From: Parasporobacterium paucivorans DSM 15970
Lineage (GTDB): Bacteria > Bacillota > Clostridia > Lachnospirales > Lachnospiraceae
Direction: 5' to 3'
NCBI RefSeq assembly: GCF_900141895.1
Contig: NZ_FQYT01000010.1
Location: 1 to 64,000, forward strand
Length of the DNA stretch: 64,000 nucleotides
Shown here in pieces: positions 8,413 through 18,445 of the stretch; within the stretch, counting starts at the first letter, position 1; each line of letters opens with the position of its first letter. Made by a program: the position numbers and the translations under genes. The notes under the pieces were generated by a model, which worked only from the letters and a program-made list of their open reading frames with translations, was not told the origin of the DNA and made no database searches.

Positions 8413-11400
8413 ATGGGTAAAGTGAAAAGAATTTATGTAGAGAAAAAAACAGAATATGCGGTAGCGGCAGAGCAGCTGAAAGAAGAGCTGGAGAGTTACT
8501 TAAATATAAATAAACTGGAGAAAGTCAGAATATTTGCCAGGTATGATATAGAAAACCTCTCGGAAGATGTTTTTGAACAGGCCGTCCGTATCGTTTTCTC
8601 TGAACCGCCGGTTGATATCTTATACCGTGAAGAATTTCCTCACAATGAATCAGATCATATTTTTTCCGTTGAATACCTTCCTGGCCAGTATGACCAGAGG
8701 GCAGATTCGGCTGAACAGTGTGTCAAGCTGCTGAATGAAGAGGAAGAACCGGTAATACGTACGGCTGTCACATATGTTCTGGAAGGAGATCTGACAGAGC
8801 AGCAATTCAATGCGGTGCGTGAATACTGCATCAATCCGGTCGATTCCAGGGAAAGTGGTTTGAAGAAGCCGGAAACCCTGATCACCGTTTATGATGAGCC
8901 GGGAGATGTCGAGATTCTCCAGGGGTTTGCAGGACTTGATAGAAGCGGGCTTGAGAGCCTGTATAATTGTCTTGGACTTGCCATGACAATAAATGACTTT
9001 CTTCATATTCATAAATATTTTTCCGAAGAAGAGAAGAGAGATCCTTCCATCACAGAAATCAGGGTGCTGGATACCTACTGGTCGGACCACTGCCGCCACA
9101 CTACGTTCCAGACCGAGCTGGTGGATATAGGCTTTGGTGAAGGCTACTATGCAGAACGCATGAAAGAGACCTTTGAGAAATATAAAGAAGACAGAAGAAA
9201 TATATTTGGGGACAGAAAAGATAAATATATCTGTCTTATGGACCTTGCCCTGATGGCTATGAGGAAACTCAAGAAAGAAGGAAAACTGGATGACCAGGAG
9301 GAAAGTGAGGAGATAAATGCCTGCAGCATTGTGATACCAGTCGAAATCGACGGTGAGACCCAGGAATGGCTGCTCAACTTCAAAAATGAGACGCACAACC
9401 ATCCGACAGAGATCGAACCATTCGGAGGGGCTGCCACTTGCCTGGGAGGCGCTATCCGTGATCCGCTGTCTGGAAGGACATATGTGTATCAGGCGATGAG
9501 AGTCACTGGCGCGGCAGATCCGACCGTCCCAGTCGAGGAAACAATGGCAGGGAAGCTTCCCCAGAAAAAAATCGTCAGGGAAGCTGCACACGGCTACAGT
9601 TCCTACGGAAACCAGATTGGCCTCGCGACAGGTATGGTAAAAGAAATATACCATCCTGGTTATGTTGCAAAGAGGATGGAGATTGGAGCTGTGCTGGGGG
9701 CTGCTCCAAGAGCAAATGTAATCCGAGAAACTCCTGATCCAGGCGACATTATAATTCTGCTTGGCGGCCGTACAGGACGCGACGGCTGCGGAGGAGCGAC
9801 CGGATCTTCCAAGGTCCATACGGAGGAATCCATAGAATCCTCCGGTGCAGAGGTCCAAAAAGGAAACGCTCCTACGGAGAGGAAAATACAGCGACTATTC
9901 AGACGCCCGGAAGTAAGCAGTCTGATTAAGAAATGCAATGATTTTGGGGCGGGAGGGGTTTCAGTGGCCATCGGTGAGCTTGCTGACGGCCTCAGAATCA
10001 ATCTGGACAAAGTTCCAAAAAAATACGCAGGTCTGGATGGAACAGAATTGGCAATCTCCGAATCTCAGGAAAGGATGGCCGTTGTTGTCGCACCATCTGA
10101 TACGGACAGATTTCTGGCATTTGCAGCAGAAGAAAACCTGGAGGCGACGGTAGTCGCAGAGGTCACAGAAGACCCGAGGCTGGTGCTGACCTGGAGGGGC
10201 AAAGATGTGGTGAATGTATCCCGGGCTTTCCTGGATACAAACGGGGCACGTCAGGAGGCGCAGGTAAGCGTCAGGATTCCGGACAAAGCCGAAAACTATT
10301 TTACTGCATCAGAAATAGGAGATTTCGAACAAAAATATTACAACAATTTGAAAGATCTGAATGTGTGTTCCCAGAAGGGCCTGGTGGAGAGGTTTGATTC
10401 TTCCATCGGTTCCGGAACAGTTCTTATGCCATATGGCGGAAAACATCAGATGACCGAAATTCAGGCCATGGTTGCGAAAATACCCGTATTAAAAGGAAAC
10501 TGCGATACGGTGTCCATCATGAGTTATGGCTTTGATCCTTATCTTTCAAAATGGAGTCCATATCACGGAGCTGTATATGCGGTTATGGAATCGGTATCGA
10601 AAGTAGTGGCTGCCGGCGGCGATTATGAAAAAATCCGTTTCACCTTCCAGGAATATTTTGGCAAGACTTCGAAGGATGCTTCAAGCTGGAGTGAACCATT
10701 TTCAGCCCTGTTGGGAGCATATGATGCACAGCTCGGGCTGGGTCTTCCTTCCATAGGCGGCAAGGACAGCATGTCGGGCACTTTCAATGAAATCAGCGTA
10801 CCGCCCACACTGGTGTCCTTTGCAGTGGACGTGGCTAAATCGGGAGAAATTATCTCACCAGAGTTTAAAAGGGCAGGAAATAAACTGGTACAGTTCAAGC
10901 TTGCCAGAGATGAATTCGATCTTCCGGATTATGAACAGGCTAAGAAAATTTATACTCAGGTACATAGCCTGATTCTGAATAAGGTAATTGTATCCGCATA
11001 TTCAGTGGATGCATATGGGATATCGGCGGCTGCATCCAAAATGGCCTTCGGGAATCTGCTTGGAGTCCGTTTTGCGGATGATGTAACCGAAGAAGAACTG
11101 TTTTATAAAGAGCTGGGAAGCATAATTGCTGAGGTGGACCAGGATAGGGTGGAGGAACTGAAAGAGTACGGATCATGCAGGATTATCGGAGAACTGATTT
11201 CGGCCAGGATGATTGCCTCCCGTAACAAACAGATTGATCTGGAAGAAGCGGTCGTAGTATGGCAGCATCCACTGGAAAAGGTATTTCCGACCCGTGCTTC
11301 CGTTATATCTTCTCCTGTAAACACCTCCCTGTATACGAGTCCAAATGTTTACACGTGCAGGAATAAGGTTGCAAGACCAAAAGTATTCATACCGGTATTT

Positions 11401-12171
11401 CCAGGCACGAATTGTGAGTTCGACAGTGCAAGAGCCTTTGAAAAGGCAGGTGCCGATGTGGATATCAAGGTGTTCAGAAACTTGAATGCATCAGATATAA
11501 GGGACTCCGTCCAGGAGTTTAAAAAAAGTATTGACCAAGCCCAGATTATTATGTTCCCTGGCGGATTCAGCGGCGGAGATGAACCGGATGGTTCGGCGAA
11601 ATTTTTCGCAACAGCTTTCCGGAACAGCTCCATCAAGGATGCGGTCAACGACCTTCTCAAGGAGAGAGACGGCCTGATCCTGGGTATCTGTAATGGATTT
11701 CAGGCTCTGATTAAGCTTGGGCTGGTGCCTCATGGAGAGATTACTGGCCAGGAAGAAGAGTCGCCGACGCTTACATTCAACACGATCAACCGTCATGTGT
11801 CCAAGATGGTGTACACAAAAGTGGTTTCTGATAAATCACCATGGCTTGCAGCAGCCGGACTTAACGAGACGTACGTAAACCCGGCTTCCCACGGAGAGGG
11901 CAGATTTGTGGCCAGCACAGAATGGCTGCAGAAGCTGTTTGCTGCCGGACAGGTTGCCACACAATACACGGACCTGCTTGGAAAACCTTCAACAGATGAA
12001 GAATGGGATGTGAACGGATCCTTTATGGCCGTGGAAGGTATAACCAGCCCGGACGGAAGGTGTTTTGGCAAGATGCTTCATGTGGAAAGATGTGGAAACG
12101 ATATTGCAAAGAATATTTATGGGAATCAGGATTTGAAAATATTTGAATCCGGTGTAAAATACTTTAAATAA
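8413..12171 (+). CDS. purL: Phosphoribosylformylglycinamidine synthase, single-chain
   Basis: A 1252-residue enzyme that makes FGAM from FGAR, glutamine and ATP in purine synthesis. It is the one-chain clostridial form with PurS-like, PurL and PurQ-like parts. The catalytic core holds YWSDHCRHTTF and the FKNETHNHPTEIEPFGGAATC region. The C-terminal glutaminase begins with FIPVFPGTNCEFD, has the nucleophile in LGICNGFQALIKLGL and ends with SHGEGRF. The ATG at 8413 follows GGAGG at 5 bp. No other pur gene lies in the window, so this purL is separate from any pur cluster. A strong terminator follows. Confidence 0.96.
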   Translation: MGKVKRIYVEKKTEYAVAAEQLKEELESYLNINKLEKVRIFARYDIENLSEDVFEQAVRIVFSEPPVDILYREEFPHNESDHIFSVEYLPGQYDQRADSAEQCVKLLNEEEEPVIRTAVTYVLEGDLTEQQFNAVREYCINPVDSRESGLKKPETLITVYDEPGDVEILQGFAGLDRSGLESLYNCLGLAMTINDFLHIHKYFSEEEKRDPSITEIRVLDTYWSDHCRHTTFQTELVDIGFGEGYYAERMKETFEKYKEDRRNIFGDRKDKYICLMDLALMAMRKLKKEGKLDDQEESEEINACSIVIPVEIDGETQEWLLNFKNETHNHPTEIEPFGGAATCLGGAIRDPLSGRTYVYQAMRVTGAADPTVPVEETMAGKLPQKKIVREAAHGYSSYGNQIGLATGMVKEIYHPGYVAKRMEIGAVLGAAPRANVIRETPDPGDIIILLGGRTGRDGCGGATGSSKVHTEESIESSGAEVQKGNAPTERKIQRLFRRPEVSSLIKKCNDFGAGGVSVAIGELADGLRINLDKVPKKYAGLDGTELAISESQERMAVVVAPSDTDRFLAFAAEENLEATVVAEVTEDPRLVLTWRGKDVVNVSRAFLDTNGARQEAQVSVRIPDKAENYFTASEIGDFEQKYYNNLKDLNVCSQKGLVERFDSSIGSGTVLMPYGGKHQMTEIQAMVAKIPVLKGNCDTVSIMSYGFDPYLSKWSPYHGAVYAVMESVSKVVAAGGDYEKIRFTFQEYFGKTSKDASSWSEPFSALLGAYDAQLGLGLPSIGGKDSMSGTFNEISVPPTLVSFAVDVAKSGEIISPEFKRAGNKLVQFKLARDEFDLPDYEQAKKIYTQVHSLILNKVIVSAYSVDAYGISAAASKMAFGNLLGVRFADDVTEEELFYKELGSIIAEVDQDRVEELKEYGSCRIIGELISARMIASRNKQIDLEEAVVVWQHPLEKVFPTRASVISSPVNTSLYTSPNVYTCRNKVARPKVFIPVFPGTNCEFDSARAFEKAGADVDIKVFRNLNASDIRDSVQEFKKSIDQAQIIMFPGGFSGGDEPDGSAKFFATAFRNSSIKDAVNDLLKERDGLILGICNGFQALIKLGLVPHGEITGQEEESPTLTFNTINRHVSKMVYTKVVSDKSPWLAAAGLNETYVNPASHGEGRFVASTEWLQKLFAAGQVATQYTDLLGKPSTDEEWDVNGSFMAVEGITSPDGRCFGKMLHVERCGNDIAKNIYGNQDLKIFESGVKYFK

Positions 12172-12173
12172 AA

Positions 12174-12214
12174 AAATGCCGCCATCCGGTTTAGGCCGGA
12201 TGGCGGCATTTTTG
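12174..12214. terminator. Bidirectional intrinsic terminator
   Basis: A long near-perfect stem AATGCCGCCATCCGG/CCGGATGGCGGCATT lies between convergent purL and degV and has A/T runs on both sides. It probably serves both genes. Confidence 0.93.
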
Positions 12215-12217
12215 GGA

Positions 12218-13087
12218 TTATCTTGGAGATCCCATGAAAAACAATGCAAGTGTGCCCGGGCCTGAGTGAGCGCCAACGGTAGGGCTGATACAGTTGATGA
12301 TGAATTCCCTGTCTCCGAATCGTTCGCGGACAAGGGAGGCGAGCAGGTCTGCTTCGTCCGGACAATCTCCGTGGGAGATGGCAACCGTATCATTCTGGTC
12401 TTCGTAACCCTTTATGGCTGATTCCATATTGTCGACGAGTTTTGCAATTGCTTTCTTTCTTCCTCTGACGTTTTCCAGTGGCACAAGCTTCCCTTCGTTG
12501 TCGACGTGAAGAATCGGTTTTACGCTGGCAAGGGAACCGATGAGAGCAGCTGTTTTGCTGATACGGCCGCCTCTTGCCAGGTACTTCAGATCGTCCACAG
12601 TAAAGAGATGGCATACATGGAGCTTCTCGTTTTCAATCCACTCTGCGATTTCTTCCATAGTTTTGCCGTCTTTTTGCATTTTGACAGCCTTGCATACTAC
12701 AAGGCCTTCTCCCAGGGAGGCACACAGCGTGTCGATAACAAGTATTTTCCTTTCGGGAAATTCTTCGATGAGCGCCTTTGCTGCGATGACTTCGGAATTG
12801 TAACTGCTGCTGAGGGCAGATGAAAAACTGATATGCAGAATATCCATGCCCTCTTCTAAATGGGCGCGGAGCACGGCCTCAGCTGCATCCGGATTGGCTG
12901 CCATAGTTGTGGCTGCCGATCCGGAGCGCATTTTATCGAAAAATTCCTTTTCACTCATCTGGAATTCTCCGCCGTATATGATATCGTCCATACTGTAGTA
13001 GAGGGGCACGATTTTTACACCGTATTCTTCAAGAAAAGATGCTGGCAGGTCCGCAGTCGAATCGGTGGTTATTACGAAATTTCCCAT
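12218..13087 (-). CDS. DegV family (FakB-like) fatty-acid-binding protein
   Basis: A 289-residue DegV protein. The N-terminal FVITTDSTADLP and the central HISFSSALSSSYNS are the two lipid-head-binding regions of the family, and the second domain has the usual KYLARGGRIS. Characterised DegV/FakB proteins hold a fatty acid for phosphorylation by FakA; no fakA is present here, so the partner is unknown. The ATG at 13087 follows AAAGGAG. A second DegV gene occurs at 29658. It is convergent with purL and divergent from the M16C peptidase. Confidence 0.9.
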   Translation of the reverse strand: MGNFVITTDSTADLPASFLEEYGVKIVPLYYSMDDIIYGGEFQMSEKEFFDKMRSGSAATTMAANPDAAEAVLRAHLEEGMDILHISFSSALSSSYNSEVIAAKALIEEFPERKILVIDTLCASLGEGLVVCKAVKMQKDGKTMEEIAEWIENEKLHVCHLFTVDDLKYLARGGRISKTAALIGSLASVKPILHVDNEGKLVPLENVRGRKKAIAKLVDNMESAIKGYEDQNDTVAISHGDCPDEADLLASLVRERFGDREFIINCISPTVGAHSGPGTLALFFMGSPR

Positions 13088-13159
13088 ATGTATCTCCTTT
13101 CGGCAATTTACATGAATTATAGCATTCGCGGGTAAAAATTGCTACAATAATTGTTTTTA

Positions 13160-13189
13160 TTGTAAGATAAAGGCATCCTGTGATAGTAT
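13160..13189 (+). promoter_or_regulatory. Possible promoter for the M16C-era-recO-glyS run
   Basis: TTGTAA, an 18-bp spacer and TAGTAT lie 33 bp before the M16C start. On the other strand a TATAAT around 13117-13122 could serve degV. Both matches are moderate. Confidence 0.4.
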
Positions 13190-13221
13190 ATATGTAAATG
13201 AAAAGGAAGCAGGAGGACAGG

Positions 13222-16143
13222 ATGGGTATCATTAACACCGATAAATACGACATAATAAAGGAACATGACATCAGGGATCTGAATTCAGAGGGAATTCTTT
13301 TAAAGCATAAAAAAACAGGTGCGAAAATTTTCATTATGAAGAACGATGATGAAAACAAAGTGTTTTATATAGGTTTCAGAACGCCTCCCAAGGATGACAC
13401 TGGACTGCCTCACATTCTGGAACATTCGGTATTATGCGGTTCCAGGAAGTATCCGGCCAAAGATCCCTTTGTGGAGCTGGTGAAGGGATCCCTGAATACT
13501 TTCCTTAATGCCATGACCTACCCGGACAAGACGGTATACCCCGTAGCCAGCTGTAATGATAAGGATTTCCAGAATCTTATGAATGTTTATATGGATGCGG
13601 TTTTTTATCCAAACATTTACGTCAAGGATGAAATATTCCGCCAGGAAGGCTGGAATTACAGCCTGGAGTCCCCGGATGCGGATATCGAATACAACGGTGT
13701 TGTATTTAATGAAATGAAGGGTGCCTTTTCTTCTCCGGAAAGTGTTTTGGAGAGGGAAATTCTGCATTACCTGTATCCGGACACCAGTTATTCCTTTGAA
13801 TCAGGCGGTAACCCCAAGAAAATCCCTGAGCTTAGGTATGAAGATTTTATTGCTTTTCATAAGAAATACTATCATCCTTCCAACAGCTATATTTATCTTT
13901 ATGGGGACATGGATTTCGAGGAAAAACTGGAATGGCTGGACAGAGAGTATCTGAGCAGTTTCACGATGCTGGAGGTCGAATCTGAAATAGCCACCCAGCC
14001 TCCTTTCAGGGAACGCAGAGATATCAGGCTTGAATATCCGGTATCAGAAGCTGAACCGGAAGAAAACAATACTTATATTTCCTTCAATACTTCAGTGGGA
14101 CATGTCCTGGATAAGGAGCTTTATGTTGCCTTTCAGGTCATTGAAAACGCACTTGTAAGTATGCCGGGAGCGCCTGTGAAGAGAGCGCTTACGGATGCGG
14201 GAATCGGAAAAGATATCCTTGGGACATATGATAATGGACTCCTTCAGCCATATTTCTCCATTACAGCCAAAAACACAAACGAGGACAGGAAGGAGGAATT
14301 CCTGGTCATTATCAACGAAGTTCTGGAAAAAACCGTGAAAGAAGGAATCGACAAGGATTCACTGCGGGCCGGACTGAACAGTCTGGAGTTTAAGTACAGG
14401 GAAGCGGATTTTGGGGCTTATCCGAAAGGCCTTATCATCGGGCTGCAGGCTCTGGACAGCTGGCTGTATGATGAATCTGACCCTTTCATGCATATCGAGG
14501 AGCTGCAGACGTTTGCATTTCTTAAAGAACAGATAGGGACAGACTACTATGAAAATTTAATAAAAGAATATATCCTGGGAAATCCGCATACATTGGTTCT
14601 GACCCTTGTGCCTCGGAAGGGACTTTCCGCACAGGAGGATGACCGTACGGCAGAAAGCCTGAAGGCATTTAAAGAAAGTCTTAGTGAAGAACAAATCCAG
14701 GAACTTGTGGACAAAACCGCAGCCCTGGAGGCCTATCAGGACGAACCCTCTACAGAAGAAGAAATCAATTCTATTCCAATCCTGAAACGGGAAGATCTGA
14801 AAATTGAACCTGAGCCGTTCAGCAACAATGTGAAGGAAATAGATGGCGTCAAGGTCATACATCACGAAATGTTTACGAATGGAATTGCATATATTGAGCT
14901 TTTGTTTAATGCAAATGGAATACCGGAGGAACTGATCCCTTACCTGGGACTGCTGCCGTCTATACTGGGCTACATGGATACTGATAAATATCCATATTCT
15001 GAGCTGAACAATGCCGTGAATATCCACACCGGTGGAATTGCAGTGGGCAACTCCATGTATACGAATTCCAAGGACAATACGGACTATCTGATGACATCCG
15101 AAATACGGACAAAAGTATTATATGAGAACATCCCGATGGCTTTATCCCTGATGGAGGAGATTCTGTTCCATACGAAGACGGGGGACGAGAAGCGGCTGTA
15201 TGAAATTGTGGCTCAGTTAAAGTCACGGCTTCAGATGTCGTTGAATTCTTCAGGCCATTCTGCTGCAAGCCTGAGGTCTATGTCCTATTATTCCGTTACG
15301 GCCTATTTGAGGGAGCTTACAAATGGAATTGAATTTTATAAATTCATTGAGAATCTGGAAAAGAATTTTGAGAGTGAAAAGGAAAATGTAATTTCACGGC
15401 TGAATGCCCTGTTATCTCTTCTGAAGTATAAGGAGAATCTGATCGTCAGTGTGACCGGGGACAGTGAAGGGTTTTCCAAAAGTGCCCAACCACTGGGTGA
15501 TTTTATTTCATGTCTGCGGGGGGACAGCCCCGTTATGGAAAAACCGGTCCTGAAGCTTTCGAAAAAGAATGAGGGCTTCAAGACATCAGCCGCCGTGCAG
15601 TACGTAGCGAGGTGCGGGAATTTCGTAGATGCAGGATTTGCCTATACTGGTGTGTTGAAGATATTGAAGGTTATTATGAATTATGAATACCTATGGCAGA
15701 ATATCCGGGTAAAGGGCGGCGCGTACGGCTGTATGAGCAGCTACAGCCGCACGGGGGACACATGCTTTGTTTCCTACCGGGATCCAAATCTGGCAAAGAC
15801 ACTGGAAGTATATAACGGCATCACCGGGTATCTGAGAAGCTTTATGGCTGACGAGAGGGAGATGACCAAGTTCATCATAGGAACCGTGAGTGGTCTGGAC
15901 ACACCTCTGAATCCATCGGACAAAGGATCCAGATCTCTGAATGCATATCTGAGCAATCTGTCTTATGAGGATATCCAGAGGGAAAGGCTGGAAGTAATCC
16001 AGGCCGTGCCGGAGGATATACGCAAGCTGGCAGATATGATTGAGCAGGTATTGCAGCAGAATTACATATGTGCGATAGGAAATGAAAATAAAATCGAACA
16101 GGAAGGTTATCTTTTTGATAACATCCGCAGTCTTTATGAATAG
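13222..16143 (+). CDS. M16C family zinc metallopeptidase (presequence-protease-like)
   Basis: A 973-residue peptidase of the M16C/Cym1/PreP type with two fused M16 halves. The inverted zinc motif HxxEH is seen as GLPHILEHSV (H64, E67, H68), and the downstream metal Glu lies in FNEMKGAFSSPE. The M16C-associated middle domain and a C-terminal inactive half follow. These enzymes degrade peptides inside a closed chamber; no signal peptide is present, so it is probably cytoplasmic. The ATG at 13222 is 5 bp after AGGAGG; an upstream in-frame ATG at 13198 has no site. It starts a tight run with era, recO, a lipoprotein and glyS. Confidence 0.92.
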   Translation: MGIINTDKYDIIKEHDIRDLNSEGILLKHKKTGAKIFIMKNDDENKVFYIGFRTPPKDDTGLPHILEHSVLCGSRKYPAKDPFVELVKGSLNTFLNAMTYPDKTVYPVASCNDKDFQNLMNVYMDAVFYPNIYVKDEIFRQEGWNYSLESPDADIEYNGVVFNEMKGAFSSPESVLEREILHYLYPDTSYSFESGGNPKKIPELRYEDFIAFHKKYYHPSNSYIYLYGDMDFEEKLEWLDREYLSSFTMLEVESEIATQPPFRERRDIRLEYPVSEAEPEENNTYISFNTSVGHVLDKELYVAFQVIENALVSMPGAPVKRALTDAGIGKDILGTYDNGLLQPYFSITAKNTNEDRKEEFLVIINEVLEKTVKEGIDKDSLRAGLNSLEFKYREADFGAYPKGLIIGLQALDSWLYDESDPFMHIEELQTFAFLKEQIGTDYYENLIKEYILGNPHTLVLTLVPRKGLSAQEDDRTAESLKAFKESLSEEQIQELVDKTAALEAYQDEPSTEEEINSIPILKREDLKIEPEPFSNNVKEIDGVKVIHHEMFTNGIAYIELLFNANGIPEELIPYLGLLPSILGYMDTDKYPYSELNNAVNIHTGGIAVGNSMYTNSKDNTDYLMTSEIRTKVLYENIPMALSLMEEILFHTKTGDEKRLYEIVAQLKSRLQMSLNSSGHSAASLRSMSYYSVTAYLRELTNGIEFYKFIENLEKNFESEKENVISRLNALLSLLKYKENLIVSVTGDSEGFSKSAQPLGDFISCLRGDSPVMEKPVLKLSKKNEGFKTSAAVQYVARCGNFVDAGFAYTGVLKILKVIMNYEYLWQNIRVKGGAYGCMSSYSRTGDTCFVSYRDPNLAKTLEVYNGITGYLRSFMADEREMTKFIIGTVSGLDTPLNPSDKGSRSLNAYLSNLSYEDIQRERLEVIQAVPEDIRKLADMIEQVLQQNYICAIGNENKIEQEGYLFDNIRSLYE

Positions 16144-16155
16144 ACAGGAGAAAGA

Positions 16156-17061
16156 ATGGAAAAGAAATTTAAATCAGGATTTGTAACATTAATAGGAAGA
16201 CCGAATGTTGGCAAGTCAACACTTATGAACAGGATGATTGGACAGAAAATTGCGATTACCTCGAACAAGCCCCAGACTACAAGAAACAAAATACAGACCG
16301 TACTTACCAGAGAAGAGGGCCAGATTATCTTCCTGGATACACCGGGAATACATAAGGCAAAGAACAAGCTGGGGGAATATATGGTTGACGTGGCTACTGG
16401 AACCCTGTCCGAAGTGGACGTGATTCTGTGGCTGGTGGAACCGGATACACAGGTGGGACCTGGGGATGAAAAAATTGCCGAAAGACTGCAGGGGTTGAAG
16501 ACACCGGTAATCCTGGTGATCAATAAAACAGATATGGTCAAAAAGGAAGAAATGCTTCCAGTTATTGATGCTTTCAGGAAAATATATGACTTTGCAGAAA
16601 TCGTTCCGATTTCTGCAAAGGAAGGCTTCCATGTCGATGTGTTGACGGATCTGATCTTTGACCATCTGCCGGAGGGACCACAGTTCTATGATGAGGATAC
16701 CATTACCGACCAGCCATTGAGACAGATAGTGGCTGAATTGATCCGGGAAAAAGCCCTTCATGTCCTGAATGAGGAAGTCCCACATGGCATTGCCGTGACC
16801 ATAGAAAGCATGAAATCCCGTCCTAAGGGAGGGATAACAGACATTGAAGCAACCATTGTGTGCGAGAAAGATTCCCACAAAGGAATCATCATTGGGAAAA
16901 AAGGTGAAATGCTGAAGAAAATCGGGACAAATGCCCGGTTTGAGATTGAAAAAACACTTGACCGGAAAGTAAACCTTCAGTTATGGGTTAAAGTCAAAAA
17001 GGATTGGCGCGACAGCGATTTTCTGCTCAAGAATTTCGGCTACAACAAGAAAGATATTTAA
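16156..17061 (+). CDS. era: GTPase Era
   Basis: A 301-residue Era protein with G1 GRPNVGKST, G3 DTPGIH, G4 NKTD and a C-terminal KH RNA-binding domain around IIGKKGEMLKKIG. Era binds the 3' end of 16S rRNA and assists 30S assembly. Length and order are standard. It starts 12 bp after the M16C peptidase and is followed closely by recO, the order common in Bacillota. Confidence 0.97.
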   Translation: MEKKFKSGFVTLIGRPNVGKSTLMNRMIGQKIAITSNKPQTTRNKIQTVLTREEGQIIFLDTPGIHKAKNKLGEYMVDVATGTLSEVDVILWLVEPDTQVGPGDEKIAERLQGLKTPVILVINKTDMVKKEEMLPVIDAFRKIYDFAEIVPISAKEGFHVDVLTDLIFDHLPEGPQFYDEDTITDQPLRQIVAELIREKALHVLNEEVPHGIAVTIESMKSRPKGGITDIEATIVCEKDSHKGIIIGKKGEMLKKIGTNARFEIEKTLDRKVNLQLWVKVKKDWRDSDFLLKNFGYNKKDI

Positions 17062-17085
17062 AAAAGCAAGGTGGTGGCGTTAAGC

Positions 17086-17739
17086 GTGACAGGACAGGTA
17101 ATACTGACAGGTATGGTGCTTAGCGCCATGCCTGTTGGCGAATATGACAGAAGACTGGTCATACTGACGGGTGAAAGAGGAAAAATTTCCGCATTCGCTA
17201 AGGGCGCCAGGAGGCCAAACAGTACTTTCATGGCTGGAAGCAGGCCATTTTGTATGGGGGAGTTTACCTTATATTGCGGAAAAAGTTCCTACAATATTGT
17301 GGGTATGGATATGAAAAATTATTTTTCGGAGATTGCAACCAATCTGAACTGGGTATGTCAGGGTACCTATTTTCTGGAAATGTGTGATTATTTTGGACGT
17401 GAAAATGAAGATTCAAGGGAAATGATAAACCTTCTGTATTATAGTTTGAAGGCCATGACGACCGCTTCCATCGAGGACAGTCTGATACGGAGGATATTCG
17501 AAGTGAGGCTAATGGCAGTGAATGGGCTGTATCCGGATCTCAGACCGGAACGGATCCAGAATATGAATCCCTCCACGGTCTACGCAATGGAATATATAAT
17601 CTCCTCATCAGTGGAAAAACTATACACATTCAGGGTAACGGGACCGGTATTGAGCGAATTGTCTGGAATTGCCGACAAACTTTGCCGGGAACATGTGGAT
17701 AAGAAGATCAAATCCCTTGAAATATTGGAAAAATTATAA
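17086..17739 (+). CDS. recO: DNA repair protein RecO
   Basis: A 217-residue RecO with an N-terminal OB fold (TGMVLSAMPVGEYDRRLVIL, then ERGKISAFAKGARRP) and the helical C-terminal domain. RecO loads RecA at gaps together with RecR. I chose GTG at 17086 because AAGGTGG at 17069-17075 is well spaced; an in-frame GTG at 17071 lacks a site. The four-cysteine zinc module found in the middle of many RecO proteins is absent (NGLYPDLRPERIQNMN runs straight on), and the protein is short. It is cotranscribed with era. Confidence 0.9.
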   Translation: MTGQVILTGMVLSAMPVGEYDRRLVILTGERGKISAFAKGARRPNSTFMAGSRPFCMGEFTLYCGKSSYNIVGMDMKNYFSEIATNLNWVCQGTYFLEMCDYFGRENEDSREMINLLYYSLKAMTTASIEDSLIRRIFEVRLMAVNGLYPDLRPERIQNMNPSTVYAMEYIISSSVEKLYTFRVTGPVLSELSGIADKLCREHVDKKIKSLEILEKL

Positions 17740-17806
17740 TACTGTATTGCCAATCTCTTAATATGAGGGTAAAATGGAACGATATTATTAAAGGTGGGTA
17801 TAAAAA

Positions 17807-18433
17807 ATGAAATATGCAAAAATTTGCCTTATCCTTCTGGGAGTCCTGGTATTCAGTATGGGATGTTCAGGTCTGAAGGGCTATGGGTTCAAAACCGAGG
17901 AAACGCTTACATATATCAAACAGGATGATTCCATAATTTCGATTTTTGTCGAAGATTTTGACAAGAGCGTATACTCCGAAAAAGAGCTGAAAGAAGCGGT
18001 CACAAAAGAAATCGAAGAATACGACCAGACTGCTGCGGAAGGTGCGGGTGTATCAATGGTGGATCTGTATACGTCTGGCGGCTCAGCGTATCTTGAGTTG
18101 CAATATAAAACGGTAGAAGATTACTGCGCATATAATTCAAGGTATACATATAATGGGAAAGCGATTGCCATGTCCCTTTCCAAAGCCAGTGAAATCCAGC
18201 CGGACACATTCCAGCCGGATGAATTGTTCATTGAACATCTGGATGGTGGTGCCATGAAAGATATTTCTTTTGCTGAAATGGACACGTCCGACACCCTTAA
18301 GGTGTTGGTGACCAATGAGGGGATGACGTTCAGAGTAGATGGGAAAATAAGGTATACAAGCAGCAATGTGGCCGTTAATGATGAAGTCATTAAAACTACT
18401 GCCGATGAAAATAATTATATATTTTATGAATAG
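17807..18433 (+). CDS. Putative lipoprotein of unknown function
   Basis: A 208-residue protein with a lipoprotein signal: a basic start (MKYAK), a hydrophobic stretch and lipobox FSMGC with Cys20. The mature part is acidic and strand-rich, with no domain I recognise. It lies between recO and glyS, 67 bp after recO and about 12 bp before glyS, so it is probably cotranscribed with both. Expected on the outer face of the membrane. Confidence 0.75.
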   Translation: MKYAKICLILLGVLVFSMGCSGLKGYGFKTEETLTYIKQDDSIISIFVEDFDKSVYSEKELKEAVTKEIEEYDQTAAEGAGVSMVDLYTSGGSAYLELQYKTVEDYCAYNSRYTYNGKAIAMSLSKASEIQPDTFQPDELFIEHLDGGAMKDISFAEMDTSDTLKVLVTNEGMTFRVDGKIRYTSSNVAVNDEVIKTTADENNYIFYE

Positions 18434-18445
18434 AGAGGTATGACA

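Noticed and set aside
8650-9858. 402-residue open frame antisense to purL
   Set aside because: It lies wholly inside a clear PurL, has no family resemblance and is cysteine/serine-rich in the manner of antisense shadows.
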